Shown: positions 17,181 to 27,565 of the stretch, one piece after another
Position numbering within the stretch: the stretch's first letter is position 1
Layout of the letters: the number at the start of each line of letters is the position of its first letter
NCBI GenBank assembly: GCA_027064005.1
Contig: JAMOQM010000056.1
Location: forward strand, 1 to 37,313
Length of the DNA stretch: 37,313 nucleotides
Source of the DNA: Candidatus Cloacimonadota bacterium
GTDB lineage: Bacteria; Cloacimonadota; Cloacimonadia; Cloacimonadales; JAMOQM01
Direction: 5' to 3'
Position numbers and translations under genes: made by a program
The notes under the pieces: generated by a model
Seen by the model: the letters and a program-made list of their open reading frames with translations, nothing else
Databases searched by the model: none
What the model was told of the DNA's origin: nothing

Positions 17181-20100
17181 TAATTTTTTCCTTATTTTCA
17201 TTTTCAATGTAAGCAGGAATAGCAACAAAGAACGTTGTTCCAATATTTTCTTCGCTATTTACCCAGATTTTTCCTGAATGCAAATCAACTATTCGTTTCA
17301 CAATTGACAATCCCAATCCCAATCCGGATGAGTCATATTCTACAACCCCGGAAGAATGAGAATAAATATCTCTCAATTCATAAAAACTCGTGAATATAGC
17401 TTGAATCTCATCTTCGGGAATACCAATTCCTTCATCTTTTATAGTAACTACAATTGATTTTTTACCATTAATTTCTTCAGTTTGGAAAGCTGATTTACGG
17501 CATCCTATGGTAATTTTCCCAAAATCTTTGGAATATCTAATTGAATTTAAAACAAGATTATATATCATTAAATGGAATGCTTCCCAATTAATCTCGGCTT
17601 TAGGCAAATCGTCCTCAATTTCCAAACTGATATCCATATGTCTTTTTGAAGCTAAAATATTTGCCTCATCAAGAATTAAGTTAAAAATTTCTTCCAAACT
17701 TTGAACGGTTAAAACCAATTTTTCAGCTATTAAATATTTATTATAAGTCAAAATATCCGAAGTAACGTTAGAGAGTTTATCAACGGAATTTTTTAATTTT
17801 TTGATAGTTAAAGCTTTTTCTTCATCAGAGTTGAAATTATCGCGGCGAATTCTGGAAACAACTCCTTGTAAAGTAACAAGAGGCGTATTTAATTCATGAG
17901 AAACTATATTAACAAATTCTTTTTTTACACTATCAATTCTGGACAGGTCCCGATTTTTCCTGATTATTTTTTCAAACTGAATAGTGTTTTCCAGAGCAAT
18001 TGAGATTTGAACTTTTAAAATATCCATAAAAGCAGGATATACGTGCATCTCCGAATTTTCAGCCTGATAATCATCCAAATATATAAATCCGTAAAATTCA
18101 TTATTTGTAAAAATCGGAAGACAATAAATTGAGTGTAATTCATAATCCTGAACACTAATTGAATTTTTCAGCAAATTATCAACGATAGCATTATTTGTAT
18201 AAATTGGCAAATTGTTATTTCTTGCTTCCGAAAGAACTGTTTTACTGACTTTGCTTTCATCCGAAATAAATTGATTATCTGAATTTATCCCAACATTAAA
18301 AACATAATTTCCTGCTTTATCATGTTTGATAAAAAAACCACGATTAGCATTAGTTATTCTAATTGAAGAAATTACAATTTCTAATTCCAGTTTATCTAAT
18401 TTTGAGATTGAGAAAAATTTTTGGGAAATCTTAATAATCTCATTCATCATTCTCGTTTGATTATTTAAGCGGTTGTATTCTGTAATTCTTGATAATATGG
18501 ATGTTAAATGCAGTCTTAATTTATTTATCTTTGAAATTTCTCGAGCGGAAAATTCCATTTCTCCATTATCAGTTAAAACAAAAACACCGATTTTAGATGA
18601 TTTTATACCAAAAGTTAAAAACACAACATTTTTGCCGCGAATTTTTTTCTTTATAATCGTACTTTTTGAAAATACTGACTCAATTGCTGAAAAATATTCT
18701 TTAGAATAAATATCTTCTTTTAAGGAATCGCTGACAAAAAAAGGTGTTTCATGGGTCGCTAAATTATTTTGTAAAATAATTGCATACGAATAGGGAGCAA
18801 CCATATTGTTGATGATTCTATCAACAAAAAACATTATTCTGTTAGTATCTCTAATTGTTAATAACTCATATAAATCTTCCTCCCAATTCAATTTATCAAT
18901 TGTTCTAAGTTTTGCTAACGGAGAAAGAAGATGAGTTGGAGCGTTGCCATCACAATGATATTTTTTCATAAAGGAATCAATAAATTCCTGAGGAAGACCT
19001 TTGGTTATATCAATAGCTTTTTGTTTTGTTAGTTTGTAAAAAATACGTGAATTTTTATCTGATTTTAATAGAATAAAAATTTCTGTTCGAATTATTAATG
19101 ATTTGAATTCGAGTAAAAAATATTTCTTTTTTTTAATTTCGTCCAAAGATTCAACGACATTTCTCATTAATAGTCTAAGAGGAATAGAATTGTCCATAAG
19201 TTGGATTTGAACATGAAGTAATTTTAAATAAGATTTCCAATAGCCAAAATGAAATTTATCAACCAATTCTTTAGATTTATCGAAATATTGATGAATCTCC
19301 TTTACATTTTTAAGATAAATAGCGGTTTCTGTAAGTTTAATGTAGAAAATTGCCTGTGCATAAACTGATTTTCTCTTTAATGCATAATCTAAACCCATCT
19401 TAAAATTAGTCATAGCTTTTTTATATTCTTTATCTTCATAAGCGAGAATACCTTTTATTTGATAAAAAAATTCTTCTTCTTGAATCTCAAAAAAGTTGAT
19501 ATCTAAATTATCTAAGATTCGTTTTAATTTTTTATACTGCCCTAAATTTATCAAAAAATAAAAATATGATTTTATTAAAGGGTTTATTTCCGTTATTTTG
19601 TCGCTGTTTATTTCGTTTTCAATAAATTTATAATAATCGTAAAAGTTGTTAATTTTAGCATAAATCAGAGCTTTATTGAATTTTATTGAACTATTAAATC
19701 CTTTATCTTCCGTAGAACCTATTATTTTTTTTGAAGCGTTCAAATAAGAAAGAGCATTTTCAAAATCACCTTTTTTGATGTATGCTTCGCCAAAATTAAG
19801 ATAGGATAATGCCAATCCTCGCTTTTGATCAATTCTTAAACAAAGCTTATGTGATTTTTCAAAGTAATGGATTGCGGTTTCAATATCTCCTTTCCTTAAA
19901 GCTATATCTCCCATATTATTGTAAATTGTAGGCAAAGAACGATAATAATGAATACTTTCCCAAATACTTTGGGCATGTTCATAATTTATCTTAGCTTGAT
20001 CAATCATTTTCAAATTAGAATAAATATACGCCAAATTATTGTAAAGAGAACCAAGACGATAAAATAAGCCGATATCGTTTTTTTCTATAATAGTTGGAAT

Positions 20101-22641
20101 AAAATCTTCGATGAGATTAACAGCATTTAGAGAATTACCCAAAGCATCTAAGATAACGGCTTTTCTATCATAATAGGAAATTTTTAAATTCTCACTCATA
20201 TTTTTCGGATCTAATTCATCAATAATCCTCTTTGCTTTTTCAGGAGAATTTGTTTGTAAATAAATCCATGCCATTTCAATAGTGGAGATAATTATTTCCT
20301 TACCTGTAACTGCTTGAGAATGAGCTTTTTCATAATGACTCAACGCTTTTGAATATTCAAGAATCCCTTGATAAATTGTTCCCCACAAATAATTTGTCTC
20401 GAAAATATCCGGTAAACCTTTTATTTTAATAAGAAATTCATAGGATCTTTTAACAAAGCCATTGATAAATATTTTTTCTCTAAAAACACGCAAATCTTTT
20501 TTTATTTCAATTAGCCCGATGTCAATTTTCCCGCTAAAATCTATTTCAATAATATCTCTAATTGTATAATAACTTTTTTCCTGATCAAATTTATGATCAT
20601 ACAAATTTAATAATTTCTTTTTATACCTTCGAACTGATATGAGATCGTGAGCTAAATATGAAATATCAACCAGACTATTACAAACCGCAATTTCATTTAG
20701 CGGTTTATTAATATAATATTCCAGTATTTTTTTAGCAATTTCTTTCTTTTCTTCATTAGATAATTCATTAAATAATTTTTCCTTAATCGTTCTATAAGTA
20801 AAACTAAACCGACTTTCATGTTCTATATAAATTTCATTATTAATAACATTTTTTAAAAAGAAAAATGTTTCTTTTTCATCTAAAGAAAGAGCAAATGATA
20901 TTAGGTCTTTTCCAATCGGGAAATCTATAACAGACAATTTCCTTATATTTTGATAATCTTGATTTTCAAGATGTCCTAATTGGGTAAAAATTATTTTAGA
21001 AATAGCTTTAGGTAAAACATAATCATCAAAATCGTAAGATAAGTCTAACCTCCCATTAGACCAAATTAATTTTCTATTTGTCAAATCATAGAGAACATCT
21101 TGAATAAATTTTGGATTTCCATTAGTGATTTTTAAAATATTTCTCACAAAAGCTTCCGGTGGCTCAGTATTGATTAATTGCTTTATATATTTTGAAACTT
21201 CAAAAAAAGTTAGAGGTTGAATATTAATTTTGGAAGGATGAACCATTTTCTTTATCGCCAAGGGATTATTGACGCTAACAATCAGTAAAATTCGGTTCTT
21301 AATAATATCTTCAGAAATAAAATTAATGAATCCTACGGTTTGTTCCGTTAAAAATTCACCAGCTCTAATTATAAAAACAATTGGTCTAATTTTCGACAAT
21401 TCAATAATAACCTTCTTAGCAATTTCATAATCCAGTTTTAATTCTTTTTCCTGAATAGTTATTTTTTTATATTTATCGGAAGAATGGAAAACAAATTCTT
21501 TGAATTTTTTACTCATAGCTTCCAAATCTTTAGAAATGTGTTCATCTTGATTTAAATATGATAAATATTCCTTAATCAAAGCAAAGAATGGATCTGAATT
21601 ATCAAGACTGCAAACATAATCAAAAATAAAGAAATTATCATTCAGAATATGGTATCTGAATAAAGTTAAGATATTATTCTTTCCGGCTCCATAACCGGAT
21701 ATTAAGGTAATAATTTTCCCGTTTCCATCAATGATCAAAGGAACATACGATAAAAGTTCGTGAGAATAATCTTCCCTAACCAAATAACTGCTAAACTGGA
21801 TACTATTGATAATATTTTTCTTATCTGAATAAGGATATCTTTTTAATGAGAATTTATTAATGTATTCAATTATGGATTCCGGATTTGCTAAACGATTTTC
21901 AGGTTTTACTTCTAAAAGCTTTAAAATTAGTTTTTCTAAATTTACCGGAATATCCGGATTTATATCGCGAGGAAAACGTGGAAAGAGATTTTTTAATTTT
22001 CCGCTTTTAAAATCAATAATTTCGTTAGTTGTAAAAGGTAAAATCCCGGTTGTCAGTTTATAAAGAATAACACCTAAAGAATAAAAATCGGACATTTTAT
22101 CATATTTTTTTTTAGAAATAATTTCAGGTGCAATATATGGCAATGTACCGGTTATTGTTTGTTGATTTTCAGTAAAATCCGTGCGTAAAAGCCCATAATC
22201 CAAGACTTTCAAATCAACCGTTTTCCCCTTCAAAATATAAAGTATATTCTCCGGTTTTAAATCAAGATGCAAAATATTCTGATTATGAAGAGAATTTAAG
22301 GCATAACAAATTTTTACTATAATGTCGTAAATCATATCGATTCGATACGGTTTGAAATAGAAATGATTTAATGTTTTACCCGAATAAAATTCACTAATCA
22401 CATAGATATGTTTTTTCCAAACACCAAAATCATAAACTCGCACTAAATTCGGATGAATAATTTTGGTAACATGATGCATATCTTCAGCTGTAAAATTTTC
22501 ATAAAACTTATCCGTATTAATATTCTCAAAATACTTCAAAACCAATATTTTATTTGTTCGCATATCTTGAACCTGATATACTGCGGACCACAAACCGGAA
22601 CCTAATCTGGCAATAACTTCATATCTGGAATCAATAATCAT
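17155..22641 (-). CDS. Multidomain Ser/Thr protein kinase - AAA/STAND-like ATPase - TPR - GAF - histidine kinase fusion
   Basis: STK: RLGSGLWSAVYQ, LVLKYF, ILHLDLKPENIL, LDYGLL, GTLPYIAPE. Central ATPase-like segment GYGAGKNNI; TPR-rich middle; GAF-like ISIRIT...YCLPIFTNNEFYGFIYLDD; HisKA FVNIVSHELNTPL; HATPase LMIYNLVLNSIRYS, DEGIGIPEDEI, GLGLGLSIVKRIV. No receiver domain. Confidence 0.92.
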   Translation of the reverse strand: MIIDSRYEVIARLGSGLWSAVYQVQDMRTNKILVLKYFENINTDKFYENFTAEDMHHVTKIIHPNLVRVYDFGVWKKHIYVISEFYSGKTLNHFYFKPYRIDMIYDIIVKICYALNSLHNQNILHLDLKPENILYILKGKTVDLKVLDYGLLRTDFTENQQTITGTLPYIAPEIISKKKYDKMSDFYSLGVILYKLTTGILPFTTNEIIDFKSGKLKNLFPRFPRDINPDIPVNLEKLILKLLEVKPENRLANPESIIEYINKFSLKRYPYSDKKNIINSIQFSSYLVREDYSHELLSYVPLIIDGNGKIITLISGYGAGKNNILTLFRYHILNDNFFIFDYVCSLDNSDPFFALIKEYLSYLNQDEHISKDLEAMSKKFKEFVFHSSDKYKKITIQEKELKLDYEIAKKVIIELSKIRPIVFIIRAGEFLTEQTVGFINFISEDIIKNRILLIVSVNNPLAIKKMVHPSKINIQPLTFFEVSKYIKQLINTEPPEAFVRNILKITNGNPKFIQDVLYDLTNRKLIWSNGRLDLSYDFDDYVLPKAISKIIFTQLGHLENQDYQNIRKLSVIDFPIGKDLISFALSLDEKETFFFLKNVINNEIYIEHESRFSFTYRTIKEKLFNELSNEEKKEIAKKILEYYINKPLNEIAVCNSLVDISYLAHDLISVRRYKKKLLNLYDHKFDQEKSYYTIRDIIEIDFSGKIDIGLIEIKKDLRVFREKIFINGFVKRSYEFLIKIKGLPDIFETNYLWGTIYQGILEYSKALSHYEKAHSQAVTGKEIIISTIEMAWIYLQTNSPEKAKRIIDELDPKNMSENLKISYYDRKAVILDALGNSLNAVNLIEDFIPTIIEKNDIGLFYRLGSLYNNLAYIYSNLKMIDQAKINYEHAQSIWESIHYYRSLPTIYNNMGDIALRKGDIETAIHYFEKSHKLCLRIDQKRGLALSYLNFGEAYIKKGDFENALSYLNASKKIIGSTEDKGFNSSIKFNKALIYAKINNFYDYYKFIENEINSDKITEINPLIKSYFYFLINLGQYKKLKRILDNLDINFFEIQEEEFFYQIKGILAYEDKEYKKAMTNFKMGLDYALKRKSVYAQAIFYIKLTETAIYLKNVKEIHQYFDKSKELVDKFHFGYWKSYLKLLHVQIQLMDNSIPLRLLMRNVVESLDEIKKKKYFLLEFKSLIIRTEIFILLKSDKNSRIFYKLTKQKAIDITKGLPQEFIDSFMKKYHCDGNAPTHLLSPLAKLRTIDKLNWEEDLYELLTIRDTNRIMFFVDRIINNMVAPYSYAIILQNNLATHETPFFVSDSLKEDIYSKEYFSAIESVFSKSTIIKKKIRGKNVVFLTFGIKSSKIGVFVLTDNGEMEFSAREISKINKLRLHLTSILSRITEYNRLNNQTRMMNEIIKISQKFFSISKLDKLELEIVISSIRITNANRGFFIKHDKAGNYVFNVGINSDNQFISDESKVSKTVLSEARNNNLPIYTNNAIVDNLLKNSISVQDYELHSIYCLPIFTNNEFYGFIYLDDYQAENSEMHVYPAFMDILKVQISIALENTIQFEKIIRKNRDLSRIDSVKKEFVNIVSHELNTPLVTLQGVVSRIRRDNFNSDEEKALTIKKLKNSVDKLSNVTSDILTYNKYLIAEKLVLTVQSLEEIFNLILDEANILASKRHMDISLEIEDDLPKAEINWEAFHLMIYNLVLNSIRYSKDFGKITIGCRKSAFQTEEINGKKSIVVTIKDEGIGIPEDEIQAIFTSFYELRDIYSHSSGVVEYDSSGLGLGLSIVKRIVDLHSGKIWVNSEENIGTTFFVAIPAYIENENKEKINDKLFPNI

Positions 22642-22754
22642 ATTTTACCTCTCATTATCAAATCATCTTTATAAATTTAAAAATACTGTCAAGAATCATA
22701 AAGTTAACGTCTTCGGGAAATTCTAATTTCAAAATTAATTTTAATTTGAGCACA

Positions 22755-23768
22755 TTATTCCAAATTAAGGATATCTCTTTCAAACATTAGTTTAAACTTA
22801 CTTAGCAAAAATGAGGGGTTTATTGATGTCATACATTCAAAACTACCCTTTTTACAATATTTCCCGCCGTGCAAAGAACATGGTTGACATTTTATATTTG
22901 ACTGTAAAACAATTGCCTTTTTATTCAAAGGTCTAAAACCCAAACTTGTATGAGTGGCTCCAAAAATTGCAATTTGGGGTAAATTTAAAGCTGCAGCGAT
23001 ATGCATTGACCCACTATCATTTGAGATAACTCCATCCATTTGGGATAAAACCGCCGGTAACAATTCCAAATCAGTTGCTCCGCAAATCTCAATCAAATTA
23101 CCCCCAACCATTCTTTTCAAATTTAGCCCAAGCTCTTTTTCTTTATAAGACCCCATAATTATGAATTGGCAATTCCAACTTTTGGGAACGAGTGAAATAA
23201 ATTTTGCAAGATAATTTAATGGATACATTTTTGTAGAATGCGTTGCTCCGGGAAAAACAGCAATTTTATACTTTGAAAAATTAAGATTATAATTTGTTAG
23301 CAATTCAATAGCCTTGGCAATTGATTGTAGCGAAACGGAAATTTTCGGATAAGAATATTTATCATTAATATTGATTTTCTTCAAAGCAGAGCTATACAAA
23401 TCCAAAGTACTGTTTATCGACTTTTTAGTTAATTTTTTAACAATCAACCATCTTAAAAAATGTTTTTTATCATAAGAAACAAATTTTTTATAATTAGAAT
23501 AAAAACGAACCATTCTCGTGCTTAATTTTTTATGTAAATCAATAATCAAATCATACGATTCTTTTTTTAAAACAGCTTTAGTAAGTTGTATCCCGTCCCA
23601 TTCAATAATCTTATCCACACCGGGAAAAGTTGTTACAATAGGTGCAAATATTTTTTTTGTCAGGTACGATATTTCACTTTCCGGATATCTATTCTTTAGA
23701 ATTTTTATAATCGGCTGAGTTAATACAACATCACCGAGCGAACTTAATCTTATAATAAGAATCTTCAC
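22755..23768 (-). CDS. GT9 glycosyltransferase (ADP-heptose:LPS heptosyltransferase-like)
   Basis: MKILIIRLSSLGDVVLTQPIIKILKNRYPESEI, FPGATHSTKMYPLNYLAKFI, ISNDSGSMHIAAALNLPQIAIFGATH, CQPCSLHGGKYC. Confidence 0.9.
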   Translation of the reverse strand: MKILIIRLSSLGDVVLTQPIIKILKNRYPESEISYLTKKIFAPIVTTFPGVDKIIEWDGIQLTKAVLKKESYDLIIDLHKKLSTRMVRFYSNYKKFVSYDKKHFLRWLIVKKLTKKSINSTLDLYSSALKKININDKYSYPKISVSLQSIAKAIELLTNYNLNFSKYKIAVFPGATHSTKMYPLNYLAKFISLVPKSWNCQFIIMGSYKEKELGLNLKRMVGGNLIEICGATDLELLPAVLSQMDGVISNDSGSMHIAAALNLPQIAIFGATHTSLGFRPLNKKAIVLQSNIKCQPCSLHGGKYCKKGSFECMTSINPSFLLSKFKLMFERDILNLE

Positions 23769-23828
23769 ATTACTTCCTCATTTTTTTTTCATTTGCTAAA
23801 ATGTCCCAATTCGGTCAACAAATAATTA

Positions 23829-23856
23829 TTGACAGCAAAATACATTCTTTTAAAAT
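23829..23856 (+). promoter_or_regulatory. Sigma70-type promoter candidate upstream of the lipoprotein gene
   Basis: TTGACA (23829-23834), 16-nt spacer, TAAAAT (23851-23856), followed by an AAAGGAGG SD before ATG 23897. Confidence 0.6.
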
Positions 23857-23896
23857 TAAATTAGTTTTTATTTAATTAACAAAAAAGGAGGAAATT

Positions 23897-25138
23897 ATGA
23901 AAACTAAAATTTTATTTTTACTCGCTATTATGTTGTTATTATTTGCTTGCTCCAATAAAGCAACTTCACCAAAAACCAATGATCTGCTTTCTATTAATAA
24001 TGATTCCGATCAATTGTCAGGACGAATTATTCATAAAAATCAAGTAATCGATTTGCATTCTATTGATGGAAAACGTGTAGTAAATAGTAGAGATTATACT
24101 TTTACACTTATTGGAGAATTACAACCCCCGACAACAGTTGCCGGCGTAGATTTACGAGCTACTCATATTTTTATTAACGGCAATTATGCATATGTAACAT
24201 ATAATAAAGAAGGCGATGTTTTTGCCGGTGGAATCGATATGATAAATATTACTTTTCCGGATATGCCATATGTTGTATCTGAAGGATTATCTGATTTTAT
24301 TGACATCTCAAGTGTTACCGCAGATTATCAAACAAATAAAATTTACCTCGGAGCTGCAATTAATCCTGATTTGTATCCCCAAGTCAACACTCCGGCAGCT
24401 ATTTTAGAAATCCCAATTTATAGCTGGTCAATGACAGATGTTACCAATGTTACCGATTTACCAAGTTGGTGTACAAATAGCATTATTGGTGCTCAAGGTT
24501 ACGTTTTTGCGACTACAGGTAATGCTTTTGGAAACGGTGAAGTTGGAGGAGTTTTTGCTCTTTCTACAGATCCTGCTAATTATATGCAAATAATTGATTC
24601 AGATAGATTCAATAATGCTCAATATCTTGATGTTGAAGGAATTAGAGTTGCCGCTATTGAAGGTGGTGCCAATGCAAAACTACATCTTTATAACATTGGT
24701 GATGATGATACGGATTCCGAACCACAAATAAATTTAGGAAGTATTGAACCTGTTGACGGTAAAAATACAGTTAAAATTAAAAATGGTATTGCTTATGTTG
24801 CTTTAGGTGAAAATGGAATGAAAGCATTTGACGCTTATAATGTTAGTGACACCCCAATTTATTCTTTACCAAAACCAACAGTTCCTGAAGGTGGGGTTTC
24901 TACCGATTACATCACAAATGCAGTTTCGGCTGATAATGATTTTGTTTATTTAGCCAATGGAGCCGGCGGATTATACGTTGCTCAAATTCCTGACAATACT
25001 AATGACAATCTTACGATTTTAGGAACAATGGAATTTGGTTCTTCAGCTAACTATGTTCAAGCGTGTGAAAATCTTATTTTTGTAGCAAGCGGAACAGGTG
25101 GAATTAAAATTATTCAACGCTGTCCTCGAAAAAAATAA
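23897..25138 (+). CDS. LVIVD-repeat-type beta-propeller lipoprotein
   Basis: Signal and lipobox MKTKILFLLAIMLLLFACS; repeated IFINGNYAYVTY..., IKNGIAYVALGENGMKAFD, DNDFVYLANGAGGLYVAQI, NLIFVASGTGGIKII blade motifs. Confidence 0.75.
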   Translation: MKTKILFLLAIMLLLFACSNKATSPKTNDLLSINNDSDQLSGRIIHKNQVIDLHSIDGKRVVNSRDYTFTLIGELQPPTTVAGVDLRATHIFINGNYAYVTYNKEGDVFAGGIDMINITFPDMPYVVSEGLSDFIDISSVTADYQTNKIYLGAAINPDLYPQVNTPAAILEIPIYSWSMTDVTNVTDLPSWCTNSIIGAQGYVFATTGNAFGNGEVGGVFALSTDPANYMQIIDSDRFNNAQYLDVEGIRVAAIEGGANAKLHLYNIGDDDTDSEPQINLGSIEPVDGKNTVKIKNGIAYVALGENGMKAFDAYNVSDTPIYSLPKPTVPEGGVSTDYITNAVSADNDFVYLANGAGGLYVAQIPDNTNDNLTILGTMEFGSSANYVQACENLIFVASGTGGIKIIQRCPRKK

Positions 25139-25146
25139 TTTAAAAA

Positions 25147-25944
25147 TTGTCACGATACAAAAAAATTCTTTCTTTTATTAGAAATAACAGAATTGAAGAA
25201 TACAAAGCTATTCTAACCAAAGCTCTTTCTTTAAAATATTCTGTTATTTCTTTAAAAGATTACCTAACATTTCAACCTGAAAAAGCATTTATTTTAAGAC
25301 ACGATATAGATTACAAATCCAAAGCAACTTCTATGATGTTCAATATTGAAAGAGATTTAGGCGTTACCGCCAGTTATTATTTTAGGAAATCCACTTTTAA
25401 CCTTCCATTAATGAAGGAAATAGAAAATTATGGAAGCGAAGCATCTTTACATTTTGAAACCGTTTCGGACTTTGCAAAAGCCAAATCTGTTTATTCCAAA
25501 AAAGAGTTAAATAATTTCAAATGGAAAGAGATTTGTTTAAATAACCTCAAAGCCGACATTGATAATTTGAGAAATAATTATGGATTAAAATGCTCAACAA
25601 TTGCCTCTCATGGTGATCCCCGAAATAATCTAATTGAAACAGCAAACTATTTTCTAACCTGGGAAGAAAATGCATATAAAAAATTGGATATTCAATTAGA
25701 AGTTTACAATAAAAATTTTATTAGTTCTTTAGATGCCTATATTTCTGATGACAGCCCTGAAATAAATAATGGCTACCATTACAATAATAATCCGTTTGAC
25801 GAAATGAAAAAAGGATACTCAAAAATTTTATTTTTGACACATCCTAATCATTGGCATTGGAATTATATTTCAAAGTTAAAAAAAATAACCAAATTAGTTC
25901 TTAACGGCGAAACTCAAAAAGATATTGATTTCGATTTATTCTAA
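25147..25944 (+). CDS. Polysaccharide deacetylase-like protein (TTG start)
   Basis: FILRHDIDYKSKATSMMFNIERDLGVTASYYFR, EASLHFE, ASHGDPRN, FLTHPNHWHW motifs of NodB-like/WbmS-like proteins. Confidence 0.6.
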   Translation: MSRYKKILSFIRNNRIEEYKAILTKALSLKYSVISLKDYLTFQPEKAFILRHDIDYKSKATSMMFNIERDLGVTASYYFRKSTFNLPLMKEIENYGSEASLHFETVSDFAKAKSVYSKKELNNFKWKEICLNNLKADIDNLRNNYGLKCSTIASHGDPRNNLIETANYFLTWEENAYKKLDIQLEVYNKNFISSLDAYISDDSPEINNGYHYNNNPFDEMKKGYSKILFLTHPNHWHWNYISKLKKITKLVLNGETQKDIDFDLF

Positions 25945-25949
25945 ATTCA

Positions 25950-27404
25950 TTAGTTTTCGAAATCCGGATATTCAAGTTGAAACTTCTTCTTTTCTTCATC
26001 TTTATTGATATTATATTTTTTTATTTTCTTATATAAGGTTGTTCTTTCCAAATCAATCTCATTTGCTGTTTTAGTCATTTTCCAATTATTTTTATTTAGT
26101 CGATGAATCAAATATTTTTTTTCAAATAACTCAATAGCATCTTTCATTTTTAATTTATAATACTTATTTAAATCTTCAAAGATAGGGATTTTACGATAAT
26201 AATATTTATTTATTTTTCTTTTAAAATGTTTAAGGATAACATTATTATATATTCTTGGTTCACTTGCAGAAATTTTACTGCAAAAATTCTGCAATTCCCT
26301 AACATTTCCAGGCCAATTATAAGTGAGTAACATATCTTGAATTTTATCTAATTTCAAATAAACCATATTATTGTATTTTTCTTGATTTACTTTGATAAAA
26401 TATTCAATTAATAAACTAATATCATTTTCTCTTTTTATGACCGGCGGTAAATATATTGAATGTCGTTCAATTCTATAAAACAAATCTGCTCTAAATTTAT
26501 TTTGAGATACTAGCTCTTCTAAGTCCTCATTTGACGAAAATATTAATCTGACATTCACTTTTTTTACATCACCGCCAACAACTTGAATTTCTTTATTTTC
26601 AATTGTTCTTAAAAGTTTAGCCTGAGCTATAGGATTCAAACTGTTAACTTCATCTAAAAAAAGTATTCCCCCTCTGGCTCTTTCAAAAGCTCCACTATGA
26701 TAAGCACTTGCCCCGGTAAAAGCTCCCTTGGTATGACCGAATAATTCTGAGTCTATCAATGTTTCAGAGAAAGCCGAACAGTTAATAGCCAAAAATCTCT
26801 TATTAACTCTATCGGACATTTGATATAGACGGTTTGCAACAATTTCCTTTCCTGTCCCTGTTGCACCTGTAATAAGAATATTATCATTAGTTTGAGATAA
26901 TTCTTTTATTTGTTCCTTAACATTTTGAATCGCAGTTGATTCTCCAATAAGCGGAAATTCTTTTATTAATTGTTTTCTTAAAGAAACATTTTCAATTTCT
27001 AATTTTAAGGACGAATCTTCAAATTGTTTTAAATCTAAAGCATTTCTGACAGTTACAATAACGCTGTTTGTGTTGAAATTTGCCCCTTTTTCAATAAACG
27101 AATAAGCACCTAATTTTAGGGCTCGATTAAGATTTTTACTATTTCTTTCTCCGGAAATAATGATAATTTTAGCATTCAATGAATTTGTAGTTTGAAGAAT
27201 TTTTATAATTTCCAAACCATCATAAAGACTATTCCCTAATTTGATATCTACAAGCACTAATTCAGGATTAAATGTATCTACCTCATCAATAAATTTTTTA
27301 TATGATGTAGCTATTTTTACTTCATATTTCAATGGTTCCAGTACATTTTTAATTTCTTCCGCAATTTCAATTTCATCATCTAATATCAAAATTCTTTCTT
27401 TCAT
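25950..27404 (-). CDS. Sigma-54-dependent response regulator, NtrC family (REC-AAA+-Fis HTH)
   Basis: REC ILILDDEIEIAEEI ... LVLVDIKLG; ITGATGTGKEIVANRLY; GAFTGA; GGILFLDEVNSL; LTYNWPGNVRELQNF; Fis-type HTH NWKMTKTANEIDLERTTLYKKIKKY. Confidence 0.93.
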   Translation of the reverse strand: MKERILILDDEIEIAEEIKNVLEPLKYEVKIATSYKKFIDEVDTFNPELVLVDIKLGNSLYDGLEIIKILQTTNSLNAKIIIISGERNSKNLNRALKLGAYSFIEKGANFNTNSVIVTVRNALDLKQFEDSSLKLEIENVSLRKQLIKEFPLIGESTAIQNVKEQIKELSQTNDNILITGATGTGKEIVANRLYQMSDRVNKRFLAINCSAFSETLIDSELFGHTKGAFTGASAYHSGAFERARGGILFLDEVNSLNPIAQAKLLRTIENKEIQVVGGDVKKVNVRLIFSSNEDLEELVSQNKFRADLFYRIERHSIYLPPVIKRENDISLLIEYFIKVNQEKYNNMVYLKLDKIQDMLLTYNWPGNVRELQNFCSKISASEPRIYNNVILKHFKRKINKYYYRKIPIFEDLNKYYKLKMKDAIELFEKKYLIHRLNKNNWKMTKTANEIDLERTTLYKKIKKYNINKDEEKKKFQLEYPDFEN

Positions 27405-27565
27405 TATTTCCCCAATTTACTTTTTTGTAAATATTATTTATTCTTAAGATGTGTCAACATATAATTTTTTTAAATATCTAACGGAATCAGATTGTCTGAA
27501 TTGTTTTAATATAAAAAAAGCTTGATTAAATAAACAACTCGGTTTTCATAGATTTGGAGGATAAA

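Noticed and set aside
25928-25965. GATTTCGA...TCGAAATC inverted repeat at the convergent gene junction
   Set aside because: 22-nt loop, no T tract, and it overlaps both coding ends; weak as a terminator and plausible by chance.
27431-27457. Possible minus-strand promoter (TTGACA, 15-nt spacer, TAATAT) for the sigma54 regulator
   Set aside because: Spacer is short and the region is very AT-rich; insufficient to call.
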